NCBI RefSeq assembly: GCF_001904655.1
Contig: NZ_MRCC01000021.1
Coordinates: 1-61,946 of the forward strand
DNA length: 61,946 nucleotides
Direction of reading: 5' to 3'
From: Chroogloeocystis siderophila 5.2 s.c.1
Lineage (GTDB): Bacteria > Cyanobacteriota > Cyanobacteriia > Cyanobacteriales > Chroococcidiopsidaceae
In this document: positions 54,891-61,946 of the stretch, piece after piece
How positions within the stretch are numbered: the stretch's first letter is position 1
Layout of the letters: each line of letters opens with the position of its first letter
Notes under the pieces: model-generated
The model's input: the letters and a program-made list of their open reading frames with translations, nothing else
Databases searched by the model: none
Told to the model about the DNA's origin: nothing
Translations under genes and position numbers: made by a program

Positions 54891-57862
54891 AGCTGCGACT
54901 CCTGTTGTTGATAAAGACAGTAGTACCGTCCTTTGAGTGCCATTAATTCTTGGTGCGTTCCTTGCTCGACAATTGAACCTTGATCCATGACGACGATTGT
55001 ATCGGCATTTCTTACGGTAGAAAGGCGGTGCGTAATAAAGAATACGGTTCTACCTTGAAACGCTTCATTTAAGTTGTTGCACACTTGCCGCTCGGAATTG
55101 TAGTCTAAAGCACTCGTTGCTTCGTCTAAGATCAAGAGCTTGGGATTTTGCAAAACGGTACGCGCGATCGCAATTCGTTGGCGTTGTCCGCCGGATAATG
55201 AAGAACCGCGTTCGCCGACTACAGTGTTATATCCTTGAGGTAAAGACATAATAAAATCGTGCGCCACAGCGATTTTTGCAGCCGCAATAATTTCTTCAGA
55301 ACTTGCTTCAGGATTGGTTAGGGCGATATTCTCCTGAACAGTGCCATTAAATAGCAAGGTATCTTGTAACACCATGCCGATTTGCCGCCGTAGTGAATAA
55401 AGTTCGACTTTACTAATGTCGTAACGATCAATCTGAATTCTACCAGAGGTGGGTTCGTATAATCTCTGCAATAATTTAGCTAAGGTACTTTTACCCGAAC
55501 CGCTTTGCCCGACGATTCCCACAAAAGAACCAGCAGGAATTTCTAGGTTGACATTAATTAATTGCAACGGACCATTACTATTAAACCCAAATGACACCGC
55601 ATCATAATGCACATCGCCTTTAATTTCTGGCATGGGAATATTATCCCGATTTGTTTCATCGACTTCTTGCGGTGCATCTAAAACATCGCTGAGTCGTTCA
55701 ATTGACAAGGCGGTTTCTTGAAAGTTTTGCCACAGTTGAATCAGTCTCAATAAAGGACTTGTGACGTAACCTGCAATAATCCGAAAGGCGATTAACTGTC
55801 CTAATGTCAGTTGATTTGCTAAAACAAGATGCGCACCTACCCACAGTAAAAGTAAGCCTGTAAATTTATTTAAAAAGCCGCTGATTGAACTTGCAGTACT
55901 AAATGTGAGAACGTTTTGGAAACCAGCGGTGATATATTTTGCATAGCGTTCTTGCCACTGCCAGCGCGATTTCAATTCAATATTTTGCGCTTTGACTGTT
56001 TGAATTCCCGATAAAATTTCTACTAAATAAGACTGCGTATCTGCATATTTTTCAGCTTTTTTATGCAGTTGCCGGCGAACGATGGGTGAGACGAATATTG
56101 TTAGTAGGGCAAATAATGGAATTGTGACTAAAGTTACGAGGGTAAGCAGCCAGCTATAGAATAGCATCACTGCAACGTAAATAACTGAAAATACCGCGTC
56201 TAGGACAACAGTTAATGCTGTACCTGTTAAAAATTGCCGAATATTTTCAAGTTCGTTGATGCGTCCGGCGAGTTCTCCAATGCGGCGGCGATCAAAATAT
56301 TTGAGGGGTAAACGTAATAAATGATCGATGACTTCTGAACCTAAGCTGAGGTCGATGCGGTTTGTTGTATCAACAAATAAATAAGTTCTCACGCTAGTCA
56401 ATAATGCCTCAAATACCGCGACTCCGAGGAGAAATATACCTAAAACATCTAAAGTATCAATACTACGCTGTACTAAAACTTTATCGATAATAACTTGTGT
56501 AATTAGTGGATTTGCTAAACCAAAAAGTTGAACAAAAAGCGAGGCAACTAAAACCTCGATTAAAACTTTACGGTAGCGATAAATTGATGGTATAAACCAG
56601 CGGAGGCTAAACTTTTCTTTGACTTGCTGGCTTGGTGGTTGCAATAGCAGTACTTGCCCTTCTTTTCCCCAAATTTCGGCAAAACCTTGGGGACTTTTTC
56701 GCAAAATTCCACTTTCAGGAATGGCGAGAACTAATTCTTTTTCCGTAATGCTGTAGATAACGGCAAAACTATCAGCGTAACGGATTAATGCAGGGGCTTT
56801 GAGGCGATTGATTGCGGTTGCGGATACTTGCGCTAACTGCGCGCGTAAACCCATCATTTCGGCGATCGCACCGCACGCTTGCAATGAAATATTTCCGGCG
56901 CTTTTATATTGATTTTCTAAAACTTTACGAATCAAATCTTTGCGAAATGTGAGCCCCAAAGACTGACTCAACATCTGAAAACACGCTAGAGGGGCGTCAA
57001 TTGTACCTCTAGCGCGGACGAGTGGGTATTTCGGTTTAGCAGCATAAGGATCGGGTGGTGCTTCGGGTGGCTGGTCGGGCGCGTATGGAATTGCTTCTAG
57101 AGGAGCTACACTGAAAGTCGTGATCTCATGCGTGGCACTCGGTGGAATTGCATCCACTGGAATGTTAATTTGTTTGCGGATAGAAAGTCCCAGTAAACGC
57201 GTGTTCTCAACGCGAAGCACTTGCGAAGACCCATCAACAGGTAGACGACTACCGACGGGAAAATCTGAAACCGTCCCACTACTGACTAACCATACGCGAT
57301 CCGCGTCAAGTTGTGCGAGATTGAGTTTGCCTTTAGGGATGTTGCGGACAACAGCATCTTGCCACGCTGCGATCGCTAACTCTTTTAAATTGGGAGTTTC
57401 GTTGGCGCTGCGTTGGAGTTCGACACTTAATAACTCAAAAACTTCACTCAAGCTACAACTATTGTGAAAAGCCTGTTCTAGAATTGGTTCTGAACTGAGC
57501 AAGTCTAAGAAATTTTGAGATGATATTATAATACAAATAACTTCAGTTGAAGAAATTGCCGTTTCGCAGGGAATGCCGCGTACTATCGAATTTGCGCCTA
57601 AGATTTTTCCTGTGCCGAGTAATTCTAAGCTGACTGGGGTACGCGATCGCTGGTCGTAGCCTAATAACCGTGCTTGTCCTTGATAGATGATGGCGACTTG
57701 CGCAGGCATTTTTTCTCGAACAAGAATTGATTGCCCGAGGCGATAGCGCATCAGTTGGCATTTCGCGGTAATTGTTTCTATAGCCTCTGTTGATAGCTGG
57801 TCAAACGGGGGGGTTTGTGCCAAGAAATTTCGAATTGGAGCCAGAGGAATGCTTTGAGTCAT
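54887..57862 (-). CDS. Type I secretion ABC exporter with cNMP-binding and degenerate C39 domains
   Basis: 991 residues. Residues about 15-140 are a cyclic-nucleotide-binding-like domain (CQLMRYRLGQSILVREKMP). Residues about 285-410 are C39-like, but where active C39 peptidases have DCGxxC the text is DAPLAC and the catalytic His is replaced in RYADSFAVIY, so this is a non-cleaving docking domain. Membrane domain about 425-720, then NBD with Walker A GQSGSGKST, signature LSGGQRQRIAIA and Walker B LLILDEATSALD. It should export an unprocessed or unfolded cargo. The stop overlaps the HlyD start by 4 bases. Confidence 0.92.
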   Translation of the reverse strand: MTQSIPLAPIRNFLAQTPPFDQLSTEAIETITAKCQLMRYRLGQSILVREKMPAQVAIIYQGQARLLGYDQRSRTPVSLELLGTGKILGANSIVRGIPCETAISSTEVICIIISSQNFLDLLSSEPILEQAFHNSCSLSEVFELLSVELQRSANETPNLKELAIAAWQDAVVRNIPKGKLNLAQLDADRVWLVSSGTVSDFPVGSRLPVDGSSQVLRVENTRLLGLSIRKQINIPVDAIPPSATHEITTFSVAPLEAIPYAPDQPPEAPPDPYAAKPKYPLVRARGTIDAPLACFQMLSQSLGLTFRKDLIRKVLENQYKSAGNISLQACGAIAEMMGLRAQLAQVSATAINRLKAPALIRYADSFAVIYSITEKELVLAIPESGILRKSPQGFAEIWGKEGQVLLLQPPSQQVKEKFSLRWFIPSIYRYRKVLIEVLVASLFVQLFGLANPLITQVIIDKVLVQRSIDTLDVLGIFLLGVAVFEALLTSVRTYLFVDTTNRIDLSLGSEVIDHLLRLPLKYFDRRRIGELAGRINELENIRQFLTGTALTVVLDAVFSVIYVAVMLFYSWLLTLVTLVTIPLFALLTIFVSPIVRRQLHKKAEKYADTQSYLVEILSGIQTVKAQNIELKSRWQWQERYAKYITAGFQNVLTFSTASSISGFLNKFTGLLLLWVGAHLVLANQLTLGQLIAFRIIAGYVTSPLLRLIQLWQNFQETALSIERLSDVLDAPQEVDETNRDNIPMPEIKGDVHYDAVSFGFNSNGPLQLINVNLEIPAGSFVGIVGQSGSGKSTLAKLLQRLYEPTSGRIQIDRYDISKVELYSLRRQIGMVLQDTLLFNGTVQENIALTNPEASSEEIIAAAKIAVAHDFIMSLPQGYNTVVGERGSSLSGGQRQRIAIARTVLQNPKLLILDEATSALDYNSERQVCNNLNEAFQGRTVFFITHRLSTVRNADTIVVMDQGSIVEQGTHQELMALKGRYYCLYQQQESQL

Positions 57863-57947
57863 AGACTATAAATTTATATGCTTATTTTATTTAAGTATCC
57901 GCATCTGCTGTATCAACAATTCCCAATTAAAGAAAAATTTTTGCATT

Positions 57948-58691
57948 TCACAATACGGAGTTGCGATTGCGTAAACTTGCTGATACAAATTGCGTGATAT
58001 CAACTTGCTGCATTTTTTGGGCAAGCCAATTTTCAAATAATTCATCTTGTAAACGACGGCGCATCGATTTATCAAGTCGTGCGGGAATTAACTTTTCCAG
58101 ACGAATAATCACCACCCATTCGGCTAGAGGACGCGGTGCCCAAATTTGTCCAGCTTGGCTGACAGAGAGCAGTTTACTAATGGCAGGATGCGGCTGTACT
58201 AAAGGCACAGGTCCCAATAACCCACTTGTTTTAGCTTCTGCACCTTGCGAGTATTCGCGGGCTAACTCGGCAAACGATTGTTCGCCTTCTAAAATCCGAA
58301 AGTAAATTTCTTGTGCTAACCCCATATCTTTCGTCCGAATCAGAGAATATACTACCTGATCGAGATGTGCTTTGCGGGTTAAGAAATAGTTATCTACTTT
58401 GGGTCCCCAAACTGTGGTTTTGTGCTTTTCTAGTAACAGAGGTCGAAGCGCAAGTTCGTGCATTTGCGTTAGGGTCATACCTTGTTGCTTGAGCCAAGTT
58501 TCGCGGGTTGTAGAGGTAATTTGGTGTTGCGCTTCAAAGGCTTTGATCGCGGTTTGGCGTTCCTCATCGGTGTAAGCTACATTAGCGATCGCATTGTCTG
58601 TTATTAGGTTGCGCGCTAACTGCGGCATGAGTTGATAACGGCTTAATAAATCTAAAACTGCATCAACTTGGTCTTGACTACTCGTTTGCAT
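57948..58691 (-). CDS. Parvulin-like peptidylprolyl isomerase
   Basis: 247 residues. Residues about 110-205 are a parvulin/rotamase domain (EGEQSFAELAREYSQGAEAK, then GLLGPVPL). The first 100 residues are helical, as in SurA. No signal peptide, so it may act at the cytoplasmic side on the exporter cargo. 85 bases upstream of the exporter gene and on the same strand; the triad isomerase/exporter/HlyD recurs in cyanobacterial exporter clusters. Confidence 0.88.
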   Translation of the reverse strand: MQTSSQDQVDAVLDLLSRYQLMPQLARNLITDNAIANVAYTDEERQTAIKAFEAQHQITSTTRETWLKQQGMTLTQMHELALRPLLLEKHKTTVWGPKVDNYFLTRKAHLDQVVYSLIRTKDMGLAQEIYFRILEGEQSFAELAREYSQGAEAKTSGLLGPVPLVQPHPAISKLLSVSQAGQIWAPRPLAEWVVIIRLEKLIPARLDKSMRRRLQDELFENWLAQKMQQVDITQFVSASLRNRNSVL

Positions 58692-58897
58692 AATTCCTGC
58701 TTACAAAATCATCTTCGATGTTTGCCTGAAAGCTTGATGCGGATAACATCAATGAACTAATAGGTTTAGGACACAACAAATATGCCCACGAATAACTCGC
58801 AAGCTGTACTTTCTGCGTTGCCGTTATTAATAAACCGATGCTCTGCTGATGATGCCGCCCTACCAATACTTAGAGAGTAGTCTTAAAAAGATTATCT

Positions 58898-61576
58898 CTA
58901 CTCTAAGCAGGCTTTTAATTTTTCGGCTAGGCTTCCTACATAGGGTTCTGTAAATATAGCCATATGATTGCCAGGAACATCATGGATTTCTAATCCGCCA
59001 CCAGCCAGCTTAGCCCAACCATGTTCGGGATCTCGGTTGTACCAGTCATCAGGTGTAGGTAGGTCTGGCTCATAGTAAAAATCTTTTCCCAGTGGGTTGA
59101 TAGCGCGGAATAGAGTAACTCGACCTGGATAGACTTGAGGTACATAATTCCTTTGAACTCGATTGTGGATCGCTTCAAGCTCAGCTTTTCGGAGTTTGTA
59201 AGGCAAGGTATAACCCAGACTCTGGTAAAACTTGATAGCAATCTTTTGGCTTAACTGCAGAACACGCTTCTTTACGAGTGTGCGGATATAGGCACGTCTG
59301 AATCGTAAAAGGTTATGCCAATGACGAGAAAGCTTCTCTAACAATGACAATTGCTTAAAACAACTTGGACCGTATGTGTCAAATAAACATAGTAAAGCGA
59401 CTTTTTGCCCTTGCTTGTAAAGCTGCTGTGCCATCTCGAAGGCTACTGTTCCCCCAAAAGAATAACCTCCCAGAAAGTAAGGTCCGTTTGGTTGGATGCG
59501 GCGAATCTCTTTGATGTAGAAAGCTGCCATCTGTTCAAGCTGATTAAAGGGAGCGTGTTTGCCATCTAGCCCACATGCTTCTAGTCCATAAATAGGCTGC
59601 TCAGAACCCAAATGATTTGCTAAATTCTTAAAGCCGAGAGTCCCTCCCCTCAATCCATGTACGCAAAAGAAAGGCGGTTTGGAACCGCTAGATTGAATTG
59701 GTACTAGCGAGACCCAAGATATTGACTCTTTTTCCAAGCTAAAAAAGCTAGCAGCCAGCTGCTCCACCGTCGGTGTTTGTAGTAGAGTAGCTATAGGTGG
59801 ATTTTTGCCAAACAACTTCTCAATTTGAGTGAACAGTTGCAGAGCTACCAGCGAGCTCCCTCCCAGCTCAAAGAAATTGTCGTTTACACTAATAGGTTTG
59901 ATTCCTAATACCTGTTCCCAAATTTGTACTAACTGGAATTCTAAGGAATTCCGAGGTGCTATGTAAGATTTTTCCTGCTCAGTCCTTGACAGCTTAGGGT
60001 CTAGCACTGCTTGACAATTCATTTGTTTATCCAACAACTGCTGTCGTTCAGCCTCACTCATCGGCAATAGCAACGAGAGGGATTGCCCTGGATTGGCAAC
60101 AATATTCTCCAATAAGGACTGAAAGTGTTTCAGCATTTGAATAATTGTTGCCTTGTCAAACAGGTCGGTGTTGTACTTTAATACCCCACTTAATGTTCCT
60201 GATTCTTCCACCATTGACAAAAACAAATCAAAATCAGCATCTGTACCACTGTCAATATCCAACGAACTCACAGCTAAGCCAGGCAGTTCCAAACTTTGCC
60301 TAGGAGTATTCTGGAGAACAAACATTACCTGAAATAGAGATGTTTGGGCGGAATCAACGCAACTCACCAGCTGCTGCACTGGCAAATCCTGGTAGGCATA
60401 AGCTCCAGTTACCACCTGATGCACCCGACATAGTAACTCACAAAAACTAGGATCGCCAGACAGATCGCTCCGCAAAATCAACAAATTTACAAAGTAACCA
60501 ATGAGTTCCTTGAGTTCTTTACAATTGCGATTGGCAGTTGGACTACACACTAACAGGTCATCCTGTTGCGTATAGTAGTGCAGTAGTACCTTGAAGGCTG
60601 CTAGTAACGTGGTGAATAGTGTAACTCCATGCTGACGGCTCAGTGCCTTAAGTGCTGCCGTTAATTCCTGGGGTAGTAATAGCTTTTGGTAAGAGCTATG
60701 GTGAGTTGGAAGTAATGGTCGAGGACGATCAGTGGGTAGTTGTAGCTGGGATTTGCCATCTAGCTGGCGTTTCCAGTAAGAAATAAGCACTTCTAAGAAC
60801 TCGCCCTGCAGCCACTGCCGCTGCCAGACAGCAAAATCAGCGTACTGAATTGATAGTTCAAGAGGTGGTGCGGGTTTACTAGTGGAAAAAGCTCTGTAGA
60901 ATGCGGCTAACTGACGAAATAATATGCCTTCAGACCAGCCGTCAAAAACAATATGGTGGATAGTCAGGAGTAATACATGTTCGTCTGTATCCAGGTGGAG
61001 TAAAACAGCTCTTAATAGTGGTCCGCAGCTCAGGTTGAAGGGTTGCTTGGCTTCCGCAGTGGCTTGCTTCACCAGCTGAATTGCCTGCTCTGGCTTAGGT
61101 AACTGCTGCAAATTCACCACTGGTATGCTCAAGGTTAGAGTAGGGACAATAACCTGAACAGCCCTCCCCTCTACTAAAGCAAAGTTGGTTCGCAAGATTT
61201 CGTGAGATCTTATAACCGCGTTTAAGCTCTGTTCTAAGGCTGACGCTTTTAGCGAACCAGTAATGCGAAAGGCAAAAGGAATGTTGTAAGCAGAACTGCC
61301 AGATTCTAAATGCTCAATTAACCATAGCCGTTCTTGAGAAAAAGACAGCGGCAGGCTACTACGGTGCGAAACTGGCTGCAAAGGCGGAGCCTGATTTTGT
61401 AATCCAATAACAGTTCTTATGGATTGCCAGAGTAGTTGCTGTGCTGTTTCTGTCTGAGATTGAGTATAAGGAATTATTCCTACATGAGAACTTGATTGAT
61501 TCTTCCCGCTCAATCCTACTGATGATGTAATATTCATATTTCTTGGGGCGGAGATGACATTCATAGATAATAGCAA
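58898..61576 (-). CDS. NRPS: condensation-PCP-thioesterase, no adenylation domain
   Basis: 892 residues. Condensation domain about 70-500 (SFSQERLWLIEHLESG, catalytic HHIVFDG with His207, His208, Asp212). Peptidyl carrier domain about 545-615 with phosphopantetheine Ser575 in LGGSSLVAL. Thioesterase about 640-890 with nucleophile Ser706 in GGYSFGGT, His in the final GNHMAIF region. No adenylation domain lies in the protein, so the amino acid must be loaded by another enzyme, or the C domain joins two carrier-bound pieces and the TE releases them. 23 bases downstream of a stand-alone carrier protein. An alternative Met is at residue 5. Confidence 0.9.
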   Translation of the reverse strand: MLLSMNVISAPRNMNITSSVGLSGKNQSSSHVGIIPYTQSQTETAQQLLWQSIRTVIGLQNQAPPLQPVSHRSSLPLSFSQERLWLIEHLESGSSAYNIPFAFRITGSLKASALEQSLNAVIRSHEILRTNFALVEGRAVQVIVPTLTLSIPVVNLQQLPKPEQAIQLVKQATAEAKQPFNLSCGPLLRAVLLHLDTDEHVLLLTIHHIVFDGWSEGILFRQLAAFYRAFSTSKPAPPLELSIQYADFAVWQRQWLQGEFLEVLISYWKRQLDGKSQLQLPTDRPRPLLPTHHSSYQKLLLPQELTAALKALSRQHGVTLFTTLLAAFKVLLHYYTQQDDLLVCSPTANRNCKELKELIGYFVNLLILRSDLSGDPSFCELLCRVHQVVTGAYAYQDLPVQQLVSCVDSAQTSLFQVMFVLQNTPRQSLELPGLAVSSLDIDSGTDADFDLFLSMVEESGTLSGVLKYNTDLFDKATIIQMLKHFQSLLENIVANPGQSLSLLLPMSEAERQQLLDKQMNCQAVLDPKLSRTEQEKSYIAPRNSLEFQLVQIWEQVLGIKPISVNDNFFELGGSSLVALQLFTQIEKLFGKNPPIATLLQTPTVEQLAASFFSLEKESISWVSLVPIQSSGSKPPFFCVHGLRGGTLGFKNLANHLGSEQPIYGLEACGLDGKHAPFNQLEQMAAFYIKEIRRIQPNGPYFLGGYSFGGTVAFEMAQQLYKQGQKVALLCLFDTYGPSCFKQLSLLEKLSRHWHNLLRFRRAYIRTLVKKRVLQLSQKIAIKFYQSLGYTLPYKLRKAELEAIHNRVQRNYVPQVYPGRVTLFRAINPLGKDFYYEPDLPTPDDWYNRDPEHGWAKLAGGGLEIHDVPGNHMAIFTEPYVGSLAEKLKACLE

Positions 61577-61599
61577 GGGGGTTTTTACGAGATACGATT

Positions 61600-61863
61600 T
61601 TAGTTCTTTTCTTTTTTCCTTGTTATTAAATTAACAATATCTGTAAATGTCCGAAAATTATCAAAGTTAATTTCACTTGTTTCAAATTTAATATCAAAGG
61701 TATCTTGCAAATTAAAAATAAGTGCCATTGCATTAATAGAGTCCAATCCTAGAGTAAAAATATCACTATCATCTAATAGTAGTTCGTAATTAGCATCTGG
61801 TAAAAGTGCTAAAACGACATCTCGAGCTTTTTGCTTTACTTCTTCTACAATCATAGTTTTCAC
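61600..61863 (-). CDS. Stand-alone acyl/peptidyl carrier protein
   Basis: 87 residues, four-helix carrier with the phosphopantetheine Ser42 in FTLGLDSINAMALIF. Met4 (ATG 61854) is an alternative start. 23 bases upstream of the C-PCP-TE gene, same strand, so it probably presents an acyl or aminoacyl group to that condensation domain. Lys-rich tail. A hairpin lies just upstream. Confidence 0.88.
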   Translation of the reverse strand: MKTMIVEEVKQKARDVVLALLPDANYELLLDDSDIFTLGLDSINAMALIFNLQDTFDIKFETSEINFDNFRTFTDIVNLITRKKEKN

Positions 61864-61878
61864 CTAGCTTAATGAACT

Positions 61879-61902
61879 ACCCCGTCTGCTTGCGGACGGG
61901 GT
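61879..61902. repeat. Hairpin ACCCCGTC/GACGGGGT at the right edge
   Basis: ACCCCGTC (61879-61886) and GACGGGGT (61895-61902) pair around TGCTTGCG. This CCCCGT..ACGGGG type ends many IS200/IS605-family elements and also occurs as a terminator. The carrier-protein gene starts 16 bases to its left; what lies to its right is not visible. Confidence 0.5.
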
Positions 61903-61946
61903 ATCAGAATCAAAAAAGAGTCAATTGCTCATCTCGGTGCAGTTTG

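Noticed and set aside
1-61946. CRISPR array, rRNA, tRNA
   Set aside because: No regularly spaced direct repeats of CRISPR size and no tRNA or rRNA sequence was recognised by eye.

Overview
The window is a chromosomal segment of a cyanobacterium. The evidence is direct: a photosystem II assembly lipoprotein (psb27), an NDH-1 subunit (ndhD), a cyanobacterial-type hfq next to dapF, cobalamin genes, cofH, a DUF2358 protein, and many copies of the HIP1 octamer GCGATCGC. Genus cannot be fixed from sequence alone. Intergenic heptamer-type repeats and hairpins, and many gene relics, fit a large-genome, repeat-rich lineage. No rRNA, tRNA, CRISPR array or intact transposase was seen.

Layout. 1-1 kb: a broken secreted-protein gene at the edge and a small conserved protein. 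1.1-2.6 kb: a MocR-type regulator. 2.9-5.6 kb: one protein that joins a DNA methyltransferase to an Mrr-like nuclease. 5.7-10.8 kb: housekeeping genes (thrB, ndhD, dienelactone hydrolase) with a methyltransferase pseudogene. 10.8-13 kb: a second restriction-modification system, convergent endonuclease and m5C methyltransferase genes, GGWCC-type by resemblance. 13-29 kb: Pmp3-type peptide, Sel1 protein, SUI1, trpB, a GT39-like membrane enzyme, cofH, psb27, a GHL10 hydrolase, dapF/hfq, acetyltransferases, LysR, a KefB-like antiporter, an M23 peptidase and ComFB. 29-38 kb: an ECF sigma/anti-sigma pair, transporters, several small or decayed genes, the CbiA/CobB amidase and a DUF4912 protein. 38-41 kb: two small secreted proteins and an ArsA/Get3-like ATPase.

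41.7-50.2 kb is the most interesting part. dnaN is followed by a roughly 670-base non-coding stretch with at least seven DnaA-box-like 9-mers in about 200 bases, a strong candidate oriC. On its other side lies a four-gene + strand operon: a membrane-anchored von Willebrand A protein, a 1093-residue tubulin/FtsZ-like GTPase, a MotA/ExbB/ZorA-like protein with a long cytoplasmic tail, and a MotB/ZorB-like protein with an OmpA-type peptidoglycan-binding domain. Together they look like a proton-driven envelope motor coupled to a tubulin-like GTPase and an adhesion-type sensor. I recall a published prediction of a tubulin-like/VWA/OmpA membrane-remodelling system. The pairing with a ZorAB-type motor is the part worth testing.

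50.2-61.9 kb (- strand): MIF-like protein, flavin reductase, cobM, lgt, then a five-gene block of HlyD adaptor, ABC exporter with cyclic-nucleotide-binding and degenerate C39 domains, parvulin-like isomerase, a C-PCP-TE nonribosomal peptide synthetase with no adenylation domain, and a stand-alone carrier protein. This is probably the downstream end of a natural-product cluster that continues past the right edge.

At least seven relics (edge TPR-like gene, methyltransferase, GNAT, DUF99, AraC-type fragment, LCMT-like fragment, transposase scrap) show ongoing gene decay.
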